8,419 nucleotides of DNA, taken from an uncultured Eubacteriales bacterium (GTDB taxonomy: Bacteria; Bacillota; Clostridia; TANB77; CAG-508). The notes beneath the pieces were generated by a model. The model had not been told where the DNA came from and made no database searches. It worked only from the letters and a program-made list of their open reading frames with translations. The DNA is taken from NCBI GenBank assembly GCA_902488785.1, contig CABTXJ010000030.1, positions 1-8,419 on the forward strand. Reading direction: 5' to 3'. How positions within the stretch are numbered: position 1 is the stretch's first letter; the number at the start of each line of letters is the position of its first letter. Of the stretch, positions 1 through 5,805 are shown in pieces. The position numbers and the translations under genes are program-made.

Positions 1-25
1 ATATATTATTAAATAGGAGAAAGTT

Positions 26-694
26 TTGAAAAGAAATGTTAAAAAGAAAATAATTTGGACTATATTATTGCTAGTAGTAATAGCTATAGTAGTAATTTTA
101 GCAACAATTTTAAAACCAAGAGATAAAAGCAAAGATAATATGGTAACAAAAAAAGTGACAAAAAATGTAGATAAAAAACAAGAAGAAAATAATAATAGCA
201 ATAACAATAACAATGACAATAATAATGAAGGCAAAAAATCAAAAGAAGAATATATAAGAAAAGAATTAAAAGAAGGAATACTATATTCTAAAACAGGTGA
301 AAAAATAACAGCAGATAAGATTATACCCACAGAATATTTTGATACAACAATAAATGATATGTATGTATGCCCAGATAAATATGAAAATAAAAATATAGAA
401 ATAGAAGGGTTGTTTTTAACTTCAGATAATGAAACATTTGTAGGAAGGATTTCGACGGTTACAACTTGTCCTTACTGTGCAGGAGGATTTTCATATTTAG
501 AATACAAGTTTGATGGAAATATAAAAGAAGAGTTAAAGGATCAAGATACTTGGATAAAAGTAGTAGGAACATGGGAAAAAGAAAAAGTAAATTATGGTAC
601 AGAAGAACATCCATATTATGATGATAATTATTACTTAAAAGTTAAAACAATAGAAGTTATGCATGAAAAAGGACAAACAACCATTAAAAATTAA
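26..694 (+). CDS. Membrane-anchored protein with YcgQ/DUF1980-like C-terminal domain
   Basis: A 222-aa protein starting at TTG, chosen because AGGAG (15-19) sits just upstream and no in-frame ATG competes. Residues 1-8 are basic and about 9-29 form one hydrophobic segment, so it is probably an N-in membrane anchor or uncleaved signal; no lipobox is visible. Residues 31-80 are a Lys/Glu/Asn-rich linker with a near-pure Asn run at 55-67. The folded part, about 105-213, has the order seen in the C-terminal half of YcgQ-type proteins (TIGR03943/DUF1980): N-K-N-I-E-I-E-G strand, F-V-G-R strand, a cysteine-containing turn, then D-T-W-I-K-V-x-G-T and a closing K-V-K-T-I-E strand, suggesting an OB-like barrel. 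Here the turn carries C148-P-Y-C151, a thioredoxin-like CxxC that could bind metal or be redox-active (inference). YcgQ normally pairs with a permease, which could lie upstream outside the window. Family assignment is by remembered pattern only; molecular function is unknown. Confidence 0.6.
   Translation: MKRNVKKKIIWTILLLVVIAIVVILATILKPRDKSKDNMVTKKVTKNVDKKQEENNNSNNNNNDNNNEGKKSKEEYIRKELKEGILYSKTGEKITADKIIPTEYFDTTINDMYVCPDKYENKNIEIEGLFLTSDNETFVGRISTVTTCPYCAGGFSYLEYKFDGNIKEELKDQDTWIKVVGTWEKEKVNYGTEEHPYYDDNYYLKVKTIEVMHEKGQTTIKN
188..226 (+). repeat. Asn-codon (AAT/AAC) trinucleotide-rich tract
   Basis: Thirteen codons, eleven of them AAT/AAC, encode the Asn run at residues 55-67 of the first gene. 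This low-complexity spacer lies between the membrane anchor and the folded domain and is prone to length change by slippage. Confidence 0.7.
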
Positions 695-707
695 ATTATA
701 TATTTTA

Positions 708-736
708 AAAAGAAGCTATATAACATAGCTTCTTTT
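708..736 (+). terminator. Intrinsic terminator after the first gene
   Basis: A perfect 12-bp stem (708-719 with 725-736, AAAAGAAGCTAT / ATAGCTTCTTTT) closes a 5-nt loop ATAAC. The U-rich 3' arm supplies the T tract. It starts 13 nt after the stop codon of the membrane protein and separates it from the next gene. Confidence 0.75.
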
Positions 737-770
737 AATATATTTAAATATAGTAAATTATGTAAAATTA

Positions 771-779
771 TGTTATAAT
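771..779 (+). promoter_or_regulatory. Extended -10 promoter for the 838-2298 gene
   Basis: TGTTATAAT gives a perfect TATAAT (774-779) with the TGn extension (771-773). The -35 position 17 bp upstream (751-756, TAGTAA) is poor, as expected for an extended -10 promoter. Transcription would begin near 786. That makes the in-frame GTG at 787 unlikely as a start, since it would be at the very 5' end of the mRNA, and supports the ATG at 838. Confidence 0.6.
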
Positions 780-824
780 AATAAATGTGAGATATTACAT
801 TATTTTAATAAGCAATTGCGAGTT

Positions 825-831
825 AAAGGAG
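825..831 (+). promoter_or_regulatory. Ribosome binding site that fixes the start at 838
   Basis: AAAGGAG lies 6 nt before ATG 838. The alternative upstream GTG at 787 has no Shine-Dalgarno sequence and lies at the predicted transcription start. Confidence 0.8.
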
Positions 832-837
832 AAAAAC

Positions 838-2298
838 ATGACTAATTACAAACCAAAAAGGAAAGAAAAAGTTGAAGGGTGTAAGATTATTAGTATAGAC
901 TCTATTTCAGGATTTAGTAAAAATAGAATCGCAGATGAGATAAAAAAGAGTGGAGCAATAACATTATATACTCCAGGGGAATACATTGAAAAAGCAATAA
1001 AGGATAAAAAAGATGTAAAATTATTTAAGAAATATGCTAGCAATAAAAAAATGTGTATATTAAAAGAAATAGATACAATATATGAATTGTATATTCAAGG
1101 AAATGTATATATTGATTTTCCTATTATAATAACCTTAGATAAAAATATTATTGAATATGATATATTAAGGTATATATATAATAAGTTTAAAATACCATTT
1201 AAAGTTGCAATAAAAGAATCTACAATAACAAAAGGAGAAATAACTAAAGAGGAAGTTAAAGAATATATTAATAGAAATCAAAAATGCATAGAATTGTTAT
1301 GTTATTTATTTGATTATGGGCCATATGCAATAGATAATAAGGAAATTTGCAAAGATAAGTTTTTAGAAGAAGAATTAGAAAAAATTTCTGATGAAATCAT
1401 TGAATATCTAACATTAGTACCAAAACAAAAAAGGGTTTTAAGTATTACTAGACCATGTTTAAAATCTGAAGAAAAGATAGATATATATATTGATAAAGAA
1501 GCAGATATTATATATGTGGTAGCAGGAAAAATTGTTTTAAGAGTACTAGAAGATATAGACTTAGATAATGATAGCCTATTTGATGAAACATACTCTGATA
1601 TATATAATTTTATAGGTGATTATGGATATATAACATTAGACGATGTATTAAGTAGGTTTGAAGATAGTATTTCACAAAATGGAAATAATAATTTTTATGA
1701 AATATATATGCCTAAAGAAGAAAAGCTTATATCTATAAAAAAGGAAATAGCAAAATATAATTCAAATAGGAATAGGAAAAATAAGAATCGATTAGAAGAG
1801 CTTCTTGCAAACGAGCTAGTAATATCTAATGGATTTGGAGTCTCGGTTATAAGAAATGAGGAAAAAGGATATATAAGAAAGATAATTGTAAATATTGAAG
1901 ATGGATTGCAAGAAATTGGCATAGACACTATTATTTTAGAAAGTGTAAATAATCATGAAATAGAAAATTATGCATATATTACAATATATAATGAAAATAT
2001 ATTAGATGATATTGAAAATTTTTTAGAAAATAAAATAATAGACATAACTCATTATAGAGAAAACTATGAAGAAAAAAATATAGATCTTGAAAAACATATA
2101 TTAAACAATCTAGAAATATTTAAAATGTGTTTTGATTTAATTGGTAACTATTATGCATATATGGTTATAGATGGAATAGTAGAAAAAATAGTATATAAAA
2201 TACAATTAAAAGCAAAATTAAATAATGATAATATCACTATAACTGCATATGAATCAGATTCACAGATAAAAGCTATAAAATGTAATAATGAAAAGTAA
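838..2298 (+). CDS. Unrecognised 486-aa cytoplasmic protein; possible degenerate DnaA-like AAA+ N-terminus
   Basis: I do not recognise this gene. The start at ATG 838 is set by the strong RBS; extending to GTG 787 would add 17 unlikely residues. The protein has no signal peptide or membrane segment and is rich in Ile, Lys, Glu and Asn. Residues about 16-130 have a strand-helix order recalling the DnaA/Hda ATPase domain: I-S-I-D-S-I-S-G-F-S-K28-N-R-I where a P-loop would lie, T-L-Y-T-P-G-E-Y-I around 42-50 like the V-Y-x-S-x-E-x-F strand, M-C-I-L-K76-E77-I-D79 at the Walker B position, and P-I-I-I-T-L-D at 95-101 like the sensor-I strand. The Walker A is not intact (GFSKN rather than GxGKT) and the Walker B acids are displaced, so ATP hydrolysis is doubtful. 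Residues 200-486 contain mixed alpha/beta segments with a basic Asn/Arg/Lys patch at 308-318. The gene has its own promoter and terminator, so context gives no function. The AAA+ resemblance is speculative. Confidence 0.75.
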   Translation: MTNYKPKRKEKVEGCKIISIDSISGFSKNRIADEIKKSGAITLYTPGEYIEKAIKDKKDVKLFKKYASNKKMCILKEIDTIYELYIQGNVYIDFPIIITLDKNIIEYDILRYIYNKFKIPFKVAIKESTITKGEITKEEVKEYINRNQKCIELLCYLFDYGPYAIDNKEICKDKFLEEELEKISDEIIEYLTLVPKQKRVLSITRPCLKSEEKIDIYIDKEADIIYVVAGKIVLRVLEDIDLDNDSLFDETYSDIYNFIGDYGYITLDDVLSRFEDSISQNGNNNFYEIYMPKEEKLISIKKEIAKYNSNRNRKNKNRLEELLANELVISNGFGVSVIRNEEKGYIRKIIVNIEDGLQEIGIDTIILESVNNHEIENYAYITIYNENILDDIENFLENKIIDITHYRENYEEKNIDLEKHILNNLEIFKMCFDLIGNYYAYMVIDGIVEKIVYKIQLKAKLNNDNITITAYESDSQIKAIKCNNEK

Positions 2299-2306
2299 TA
2301 AAATGT

Positions 2307-2343
2307 TTAAAAGGGGAACTTAAAAAGTACCCCTTTTAATTTT
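2307..2343 (+). terminator. Intrinsic terminator after the 838-2298 gene
   Basis: The stem TTAAAAGGGG (2307-2316) pairs with CCCCTTTTAA (2330-2339). It continues past an A/A mismatch into ACT/AGT and a TAAAA loop (2321-2325), and is followed by TTTT. The GGGG/CCCC core is the most GC-rich hairpin in the window. It begins 8 nt after the stop codon. Confidence 0.9.
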
Positions 2344-2397
2344 GGTTTTAAAACAAATTATAATTATATTAAAAATATTAAAAGATGTTAAAACATT

Positions 2398-2426
2398 TTT
2401 AAAATTATAATGTTGTGTGATAATAT
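2398..2426 (+). promoter_or_regulatory. Candidate promoter for the sortase gene
   Basis: TTTAAA (2398-2403, 4 of 6 to TTGACA), a 17-bp spacer, then TAATAT (2421-2426) preceded by TGA, an extended -10 element. Two TATAAT boxes at 2406-2411 and 2432-2437 lack good -35 partners. In DNA this AT-rich, matches of this quality occur by chance, so confidence is low. Confidence 0.35.
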
Positions 2427-2512
2427 TTAAATATAATAAATAAAAAACAAATAAATAAAATATAACAATAAAAAAATATGATAAGCAAAACTAAAAATCA
2501 AAAAGAATATAT

Positions 2513-2519
2513 GGAAGGA
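2513..2519 (+). promoter_or_regulatory. Ribosome binding site that fixes the sortase start at 2526
   Basis: GGAAGGA lies 6 nt upstream of ATG 2526. The earlier in-frame ATGs at 2478 and 2511 have no Shine-Dalgarno sequence, and the RBS would lie inside their coding region. Confidence 0.75.
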
Positions 2520-2525
2520 ATACAT

Positions 2526-3248
2526 ATGGAAATAGAAAATAATAAAAGTAGTAAATTTTTAACTGGAATTTTAATATTCCTACTAGTTGTAATTGTTGGA
2601 ATAATTATAGCTATTGTTGTAAAAAGTATAAGTAATGAGAAAGTAAATGAAGAAGCAAATAATGTTGTTGATGAATTTGAAAAAGTATCAGCAGAAAATC
2701 ATAATGTAATAAGTAATAATGTACCAGAAAAAACAGGAGAAATAGATCCATCTAGACCTATTATTACAACAGAACCAACTGCTGCAGAAAATAATAAAAC
2801 AAAAATAAAAGAAAATATAAAAGGTGGAAAAAGAGTAAAGTTTGCAGGATATGATGTAGTAGGAACAATAAGAATACCAAAAACAAAGATAAAATATCCA
2901 ATACTTACACCACTTACAAATAATTCACTTGCAAAAGGTGTTGCAATGCTTGAATCGACATCAGGAGTAAATGAACCAGGTAATACAACAATTTTAGGAC
3001 ATAACTATAGAAATAATATGTTCTTTTCAAAAAATGATAAATTAAAAATAGGCGATAAAATATATATTAAAGATTTAACTGGAAGAGAAGTTGAATACGA
3101 AATATATGAAGGTAAAATGAGACAAACAACAGATGGGTCATATATAAGAAGAGATACAAATGGTGAAACAGAAATATCACTATCTACATGTAACGATGAT
3201 TCATCACTTAGATATGTATTACTTGCAAGAAAAGTAAGTGAAAAATAA
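2526..3248 (+). CDS. Sortase (class D/B-like transpeptidase)
   Basis: A sortase is a membrane-anchored cysteine transpeptidase that cuts a C-terminal sorting signal on secreted proteins and links them to the cell wall or into pili. With the start at 2526 it has 240 residues: a transmembrane helix at about 11-32 with the N-terminus inside, an acidic Asn/Glu-rich spacer to about 105, and the sortase barrel from 108 (V-V-G-T-I-R-I-P) to 236. All three catalytic residues are visible: His159 in T-I-L-G-H-N, Cys222 in L-S-T-C and Arg229 in S-L-R-Y-V-L-L-A-R-K. The single N-terminal anchor without a C-terminal helix, and the S-T-C motif, fit class D or B better than class C; I cannot settle the class. 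No LPxTG-like substrate is encoded here, so it acts on proteins encoded elsewhere. It is monocistronic, between terminators. A 256-aa form from ATG 2478 is possible but lacks an RBS. Confidence 0.92.
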   Translation: MEIENNKSSKFLTGILIFLLVVIVGIIIAIVVKSISNEKVNEEANNVVDEFEKVSAENHNVISNNVPEKTGEIDPSRPIITTEPTAAENNKTKIKENIKGGKRVKFAGYDVVGTIRIPKTKIKYPILTPLTNNSLAKGVAMLESTSGVNEPGNTTILGHNYRNNMFFSKNDKLKIGDKIYIKDLTGREVEYEIYEGKMRQTTDGSYIRRDTNGETEISLSTCNDDSSLRYVLLARKVSEK

Positions 3249-3305
3249 TTAAAATAATAGTAAAGTAAAAAAATAAAAAGACACTGAAATAAAAAAATAT
3301 AAATT

Positions 3306-3342
3306 AAAAATAAGATAGGATTTAATTCCTATTTTATTTTTT
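3306..3342 (+). terminator. Intrinsic terminator after the sortase gene
   Basis: A 15-bp stem with a single G-U wobble (3306-3320 with 3327-3341) closes the loop TTTAAT and ends in TTTTATTTTTT. It lies 57 nt after the sortase stop. The T-rich 3' arm and its isolated position make it a convincing terminator despite low GC. Confidence 0.75.
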
Positions 3343-3465
3343 ATAGATTTTATATAAGACTTAATATATATTAAAAATAATAGATTATATGAAAATAATA
3401 TGGTCTAAAAGTTAAGCATAATATATATTTAAAACATAACATATAATAACAAATGGAGGTAATAT

Positions 3466-4248
3466 ATGAATAAGCTAGATGGAAAAGTAGCAATAGTAAC
3501 TGGTGGAGCAAGTGGAATAGGTAAAGGAATAGTATCAATATTTTTGAAATATGGAGCAAAAGTTGCAATATTTGATTATTCAGATAAGTTAGATGAAGTA
3601 ATAAAAGAATTTGCTAAAAAAGGATATGAACTTGTAGGATGCAAAGTAGATATAAGAAATGTAGAAAATGTAAATAAGTCTGTAGAAGATGTTGTTAAAA
3701 GATTTGGAAAAATAGATATACTTGCAAATAATGCAGGAGTGATAAGACTTGTAAGTTTTATGGAAATGACAGATGAAACAAGGGATTTCCACTTTGATAT
3801 AAATATTAAAGGAGCATGGAATGTATCTAAAGCATGCATTAAATACTTAATTGAGTCAAAAGGTGCAATTGTAAATACTGCAAGTGTAACAGGAAATTGG
3901 GTTGCAGATCCAGGAGAAGTTGCATATGCAACAACAAAAGCTGCAATTACTGGATTTACTAAAGGATTAGCGGCAGATATGGCACAATACGGAGTAAGAG
4001 TAAACTGTGTTCATCCTGGTTATGTACATACACCACTTGTTGATGATATGGCAGAAACTTCTGGAGAGAAAGATTCAGTAATTAATTCACTTGCAAATGC
4101 AATACCACTTAAAAGATTAGGAAAGCCAGAAGAAGTAGGAGAACTAGTAGCATTTTTAGCATCAGATGAAAGTGCATATATAACTGGATCAGAATTTGCA
4201 ATTGATGGTGGATCTACACTTCCTGAAACTAATGCAATGGGAGTATAG
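3466..4248 (+). CDS. ucpA: UcpA-like short-chain dehydrogenase/reductase
   Basis: This 260-aa NAD(P)-dependent oxidoreductase of the classical SDR family is predicted to be cytoplasmic. ATG 3466 follows GGAGGT (3455-3460). Motifs, in order: cofactor-binding T12-G-G-A-S-G-I-G19; Asp37 at the end of strand 2, usually a sign of NAD(H) preference; N88-N-A-G91; catalytic Asn113, Ser140, Tyr154 and Lys158 (Y-A-T-T-K); and P184-G-Y-V-H-T. The V-A-D-P-G-E stretch (146-151), R-D-F-H-F-D-I-N-I-K-G and especially the C-terminus I-D-G-G-S-T-L-P-E-T match Escherichia coli UcpA almost word for word, so subfamily placement is firmer than a generic SDR call. The substrate of UcpA enzymes is not settled; reported links are to furan aldehyde tolerance. 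The gene lies between a terminator and the promoter of the epimerase gene. No terminator is visible after it, so read-through into that unit is possible. Confidence 0.9.
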   Translation: MNKLDGKVAIVTGGASGIGKGIVSIFLKYGAKVAIFDYSDKLDEVIKEFAKKGYELVGCKVDIRNVENVNKSVEDVVKRFGKIDILANNAGVIRLVSFMEMTDETRDFHFDINIKGAWNVSKACIKYLIESKGAIVNTASVTGNWVADPGEVAYATTKAAITGFTKGLAADMAQYGVRVNCVHPGYVHTPLVDDMAETSGEKDSVINSLANAIPLKRLGKPEEVGELVAFLASDESAYITGSEFAIDGGSTLPETNAMGV

Positions 4249-4367
4249 TTTTAATTTTAAAAAATCGCAATATTAAAAATATAAAAAGATAGATAAGATA
4301 AAATTAAATTAAATAAAACAAATAACATGAAAAATTAATAATTAGAAATTAACCTTAAAAATTATTA

Positions 4368-4396
4368 TTGTTAATACTTGACAGCAAGTATATAAT
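4368..4396 (+). promoter_or_regulatory. Promoter for the epimerase-superoxide reductase unit
   Basis: TTGTTA (4368-4373), a 17-bp spacer and a perfect TATAAT (4391-4396) place the transcript start near 4403. The leader would be only about 19 nt, with AGGAG at 4411-4415 ahead of ATG 4422. A perfect TTGACA at 4378-4383 also exists, but the only TATAAT in range (4397-4402) is 13 bp away, too close for normal use. Confidence 0.65.
4374..4391 (+). promoter_or_regulatory. Candidate operator: 7-bp-arm palindrome filling the promoter spacer
   Basis: ATACTTG-ACAG-CAAGTAT has perfect 7-bp arms around a 4-bp centre. It fills the space between the -35 and -10 hexamers, sharing its last base with the -10 box, a standard place for a repressor to exclude RNA polymerase. 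Both half-sites equal those of the Bacillus subtilis gluconate (GntR) operator as I remember it (ATACTTG-TATA-CAAGTAT). No regulator gene is in the window, so the protein is unknown. Confidence 0.55.
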
Positions 4397-4421
4397 TATA
4401 ATTGTTAGGTAGGAGAAAATT

Positions 4422-5108
4422 ATGATACTATTATCAGTTTTAGATATGGACATTAATGATATGTTTATACAAAGTATATATAATGCTGAAGAAGCAGGAA
4501 TAAAAGAATTTCATATAGATGTTATGGATGGTAAATTTGTTAAAAATAATAATCTAGATAATATGTATGAAAAATTTAAAATTATTGACAATATTTCTAT
4601 ATTAAAAAAAGAAGTACATTTAATGACATATGATTTAAAAGAAAGAATAGATGAATATGCTTTAAATAATGTATCAGTAATTACAATACATAAAGATGCT
4701 ATAGAAAATAATTCACTAGAGGAAATTATCAAATATATTAAAAGCTATGATATACAAGTAGGAATTGCGATAAAACCAAATGAAAACATTGAAGATATAT
4801 TTCCATATTTAAAAGACTTATCTAAAGTTACTATAATGAGTGTTGAACCTGGAAAAGGTGGACAAACATTTATAGAAGAAACATACAAAAAGATATCTAA
4901 ATTAAAAAAAGAAATTAAAAAACAAGGATTATATACATTAATACAAGTAGATGGTGGAATAAACGATAGTAATATACAAAAAATATACAAGTCTGGGGCA
5001 GATAGTGTTGTAATAGGATCATACTTAGCAAAAGATGTAAAAGATATAAACAAGATTATTTCTAAAGTAGAAAATCTTAAAAAATTAGAAAGCATCTCAA
5101 ATAATTAA
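4422..5108 (+). CDS. rpe: Ribulose-phosphate 3-epimerase family protein
   Basis: A 228-aa TIM-barrel epimerase, predicted to interconvert D-ribulose 5-phosphate and D-xylulose 5-phosphate in the pentose phosphate pathway. ATG 4422 follows AGGAG. The metal and catalytic residues are present: Ser5, His31 and Asp33 in H-I-D-V-M-D-G-K-F-V, His66 in E-V-H-L-M, and Asp177 in Q-V-D-G-G-I; the two aspartates are the acid/base pair. The phosphate-binding end is also recognisable: P143-G-K-G-G-Q, G178-G and I198-G-S. It is somewhat divergent. The usual F-V-P-N after the MDG motif is F-V-K-N, N-P-x-T-P is K-P-N-E-N, and P-G-F-G-G-Q is P-G-K-G-G-Q, so a related sugar-phosphate epimerase activity (for example allulose 6-phosphate) is possible. 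It lies 42 nt upstream of the superoxide reductase gene with no terminator between, so the two are probably co-transcribed. Confidence 0.85.
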   Translation: MILLSVLDMDINDMFIQSIYNAEEAGIKEFHIDVMDGKFVKNNNLDNMYEKFKIIDNISILKKEVHLMTYDLKERIDEYALNNVSVITIHKDAIENNSLEEIIKYIKSYDIQVGIAIKPNENIEDIFPYLKDLSKVTIMSVEPGKGGQTFIEETYKKISKLKKEIKKQGLYTLIQVDGGINDSNIQKIYKSGADSVVIGSYLAKDVKDINKIISKVENLKKLESISNN

Positions 5109-5150
5109 AATATAACAAGTAAAAAATATTAAATTAAATAGGAGAAACTT

Positions 5151-5624
5151 ATGAATATATATATGTATAAAAATTGCAAATGTGAAGATTGCAAATGTGA
5201 AAATTGTGGTAAAACACTATTAGAAATTGAAAAATGTGAATGCGGTTGTGAATGTGATTGCAAAGAAAATTGTAATTGCGAAGATTGTAATTGCGAAAAT
5301 TGCAAATGTGAAGATTGTAAATGCAATTCTAATATAGAGTTATTAAATCCAAAAACTGCAGATACATCAGTTGAAAAACACGTTCCAGTTGTAAATATAG
5401 ACGGTGAAAATGTAGAAGTGGTAGTAGGAAGTACATTACACCCAATGGAAGAAAAACATTATATTGAATATATAATATTAGAAACTGAAAAAGGAATGTA
5501 TGTACGTTACTTAAACCCAGGTGAAGAACCAAAAGCTAACTTCACTATACAAAAAGATGAAAAAGTAACAGCAGTATATGAATATTGCAATATCCATGGA
5601 CTATGGAAAAATGAAATGAACTAA
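5151..5624 (+). CDS. Superoxide reductase (desulfoferrodoxin-like) with an unusual 18-cysteine N-terminal repeat domain
   Basis: Reduces superoxide to hydrogen peroxide in the cytoplasm at a mononuclear iron site, without making oxygen. ATG 5151 follows AGGAG (5140-5144). Residues 74-157 are a complete superoxide reductase domain. All center II ligands are visible: His77 (in E75-K76-H77-V-P-V, with the conserved Glu and Lys), His97 (H-P-M-E), His103 (E-K-H-Y-I-E), and Cys146 and His149 (E-Y-C-N-I-H-G-L-W). In ordinary desulfoferrodoxins about 36 N-terminal residues form a four-cysteine desulforedoxin iron site (CxxCG ... CC). Here C16-E-N-C19-G-K resembles its first half, but residues 9-58 hold 18 cysteines arranged as repeated C-x-C-E-[D/N] units, much like a metallothionein. 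Total length is 157 versus about 125 for the usual family. There is no signal peptide. It shares a unit with the upstream epimerase gene and is followed by a strong terminator. The SOR call is firm; the N-terminal role (metal storage, electron-transfer cluster or metal sensing) is unknown. Confidence 0.93.
   Translation: MNIYMYKNCKCEDCKCENCGKTLLEIEKCECGCECDCKENCNCEDCNCENCKCEDCKCNSNIELLNPKTADTSVEKHVPVVNIDGENVEVVVGSTLHPMEEKHYIEYIILETEKGMYVRYLNPGEEPKANFTIQKDEKVTAVYEYCNIHGLWKNEMN
5175..5207 (+). repeat. First block of 15-nt Cys-codon repeat
   Basis: Two units of TGC-AAA-TGT-GAA-[GAT/AAT] followed by a terminal TGT encode C-K-C-E-D-C-K-C-E-N-C (residues 9-19). The near-identical DNA copies suggest recent tandem duplication rather than convergence at protein level. 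Confidence 0.8.
5271..5324 (+). repeat. Second block of 15-nt Cys-codon repeat
   Basis: About three and a half units of TG[T/C]-[AAT/AAA]-TG[C/T]-GAA-[GAT/AAT] encode residues 41-58, ending C-K-C-E-D-C-K-C. An alternating TGT/TGC pattern is kept between units. The two blocks are separated by a CxCxCxCxC stretch (residues 29-37) that breaks the 5-residue period. Confidence 0.8.
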
Positions 5625-5717
5625 TAATGGCTAAGAATAATTAATAACAAAGTTAAAAAAGCTATGTTAAATAATAGCTATATAAATATATATAAGAAGT
5701 TATAAGAAATAAAATAT

Positions 5718-5763
5718 AGGAGTATTACAAAAATAGATATTTTTTTGTGATATTCCTTTTTTT
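5718..5763 (+). terminator. Intrinsic terminator of the epimerase-superoxide reductase unit
   Basis: A 16-bp stem with two G-U wobbles (5718-5733 with 5742-5757) closes the loop TAGATATT and runs into seven Ts (5757-5763). It lies 94 nt after the superoxide reductase stop codon. A short T7-GC-A6 palindrome overlaps its tail. Confidence 0.8.
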
Positions 5764-5805
5764 GCAAAAAAGATTTAAAATAAAAGCTATAAAAAATATT
5801 ATAAT

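Noticed and set aside
787..837. N-terminal extension of the 838-2298 gene from GTG 787
   Set aside because: No RBS, and it falls at the predicted transcription start; AAAGGAG before ATG 838 is far stronger.
3442..3447. TATAAT as a promoter for the UcpA-like gene
   Set aside because: It would start transcription at or inside the ribosome binding site (3455-3460), and no -35 match lies at the right distance. In DNA this AT-rich the box is expected by chance.
4745..5095. 116-codon open frame on the - strand inside the epimerase gene
   Set aside because: Fully antisense to conserved epimerase motifs, with hydrophobic shadow composition. No reason to treat it as a gene.
5129..5326. - strand frame with Ser/Gln/His/Leu repeats
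   Set aside because: It is simply the complement of the Cys-codon repeats of the superoxide reductase. The + frame ends in a fully conserved enzyme domain.
5340..5360. N-P-K-T-A in the superoxide reductase (residues 66-70), similar to a sortase B signal NPxTx
   Set aside because: It is internal, at the linker before the catalytic domain. The protein has no signal peptide, hydrophobic tail or basic C-terminus, so it cannot be a sortase substrate.
5660..5679. Small hairpin AGCTAT/ATAGCT as a terminator after the superoxide reductase gene
   Set aside because: Only 6 bp and no T tract follows; the 16-bp hairpin at 5718-5763 is the better terminator.
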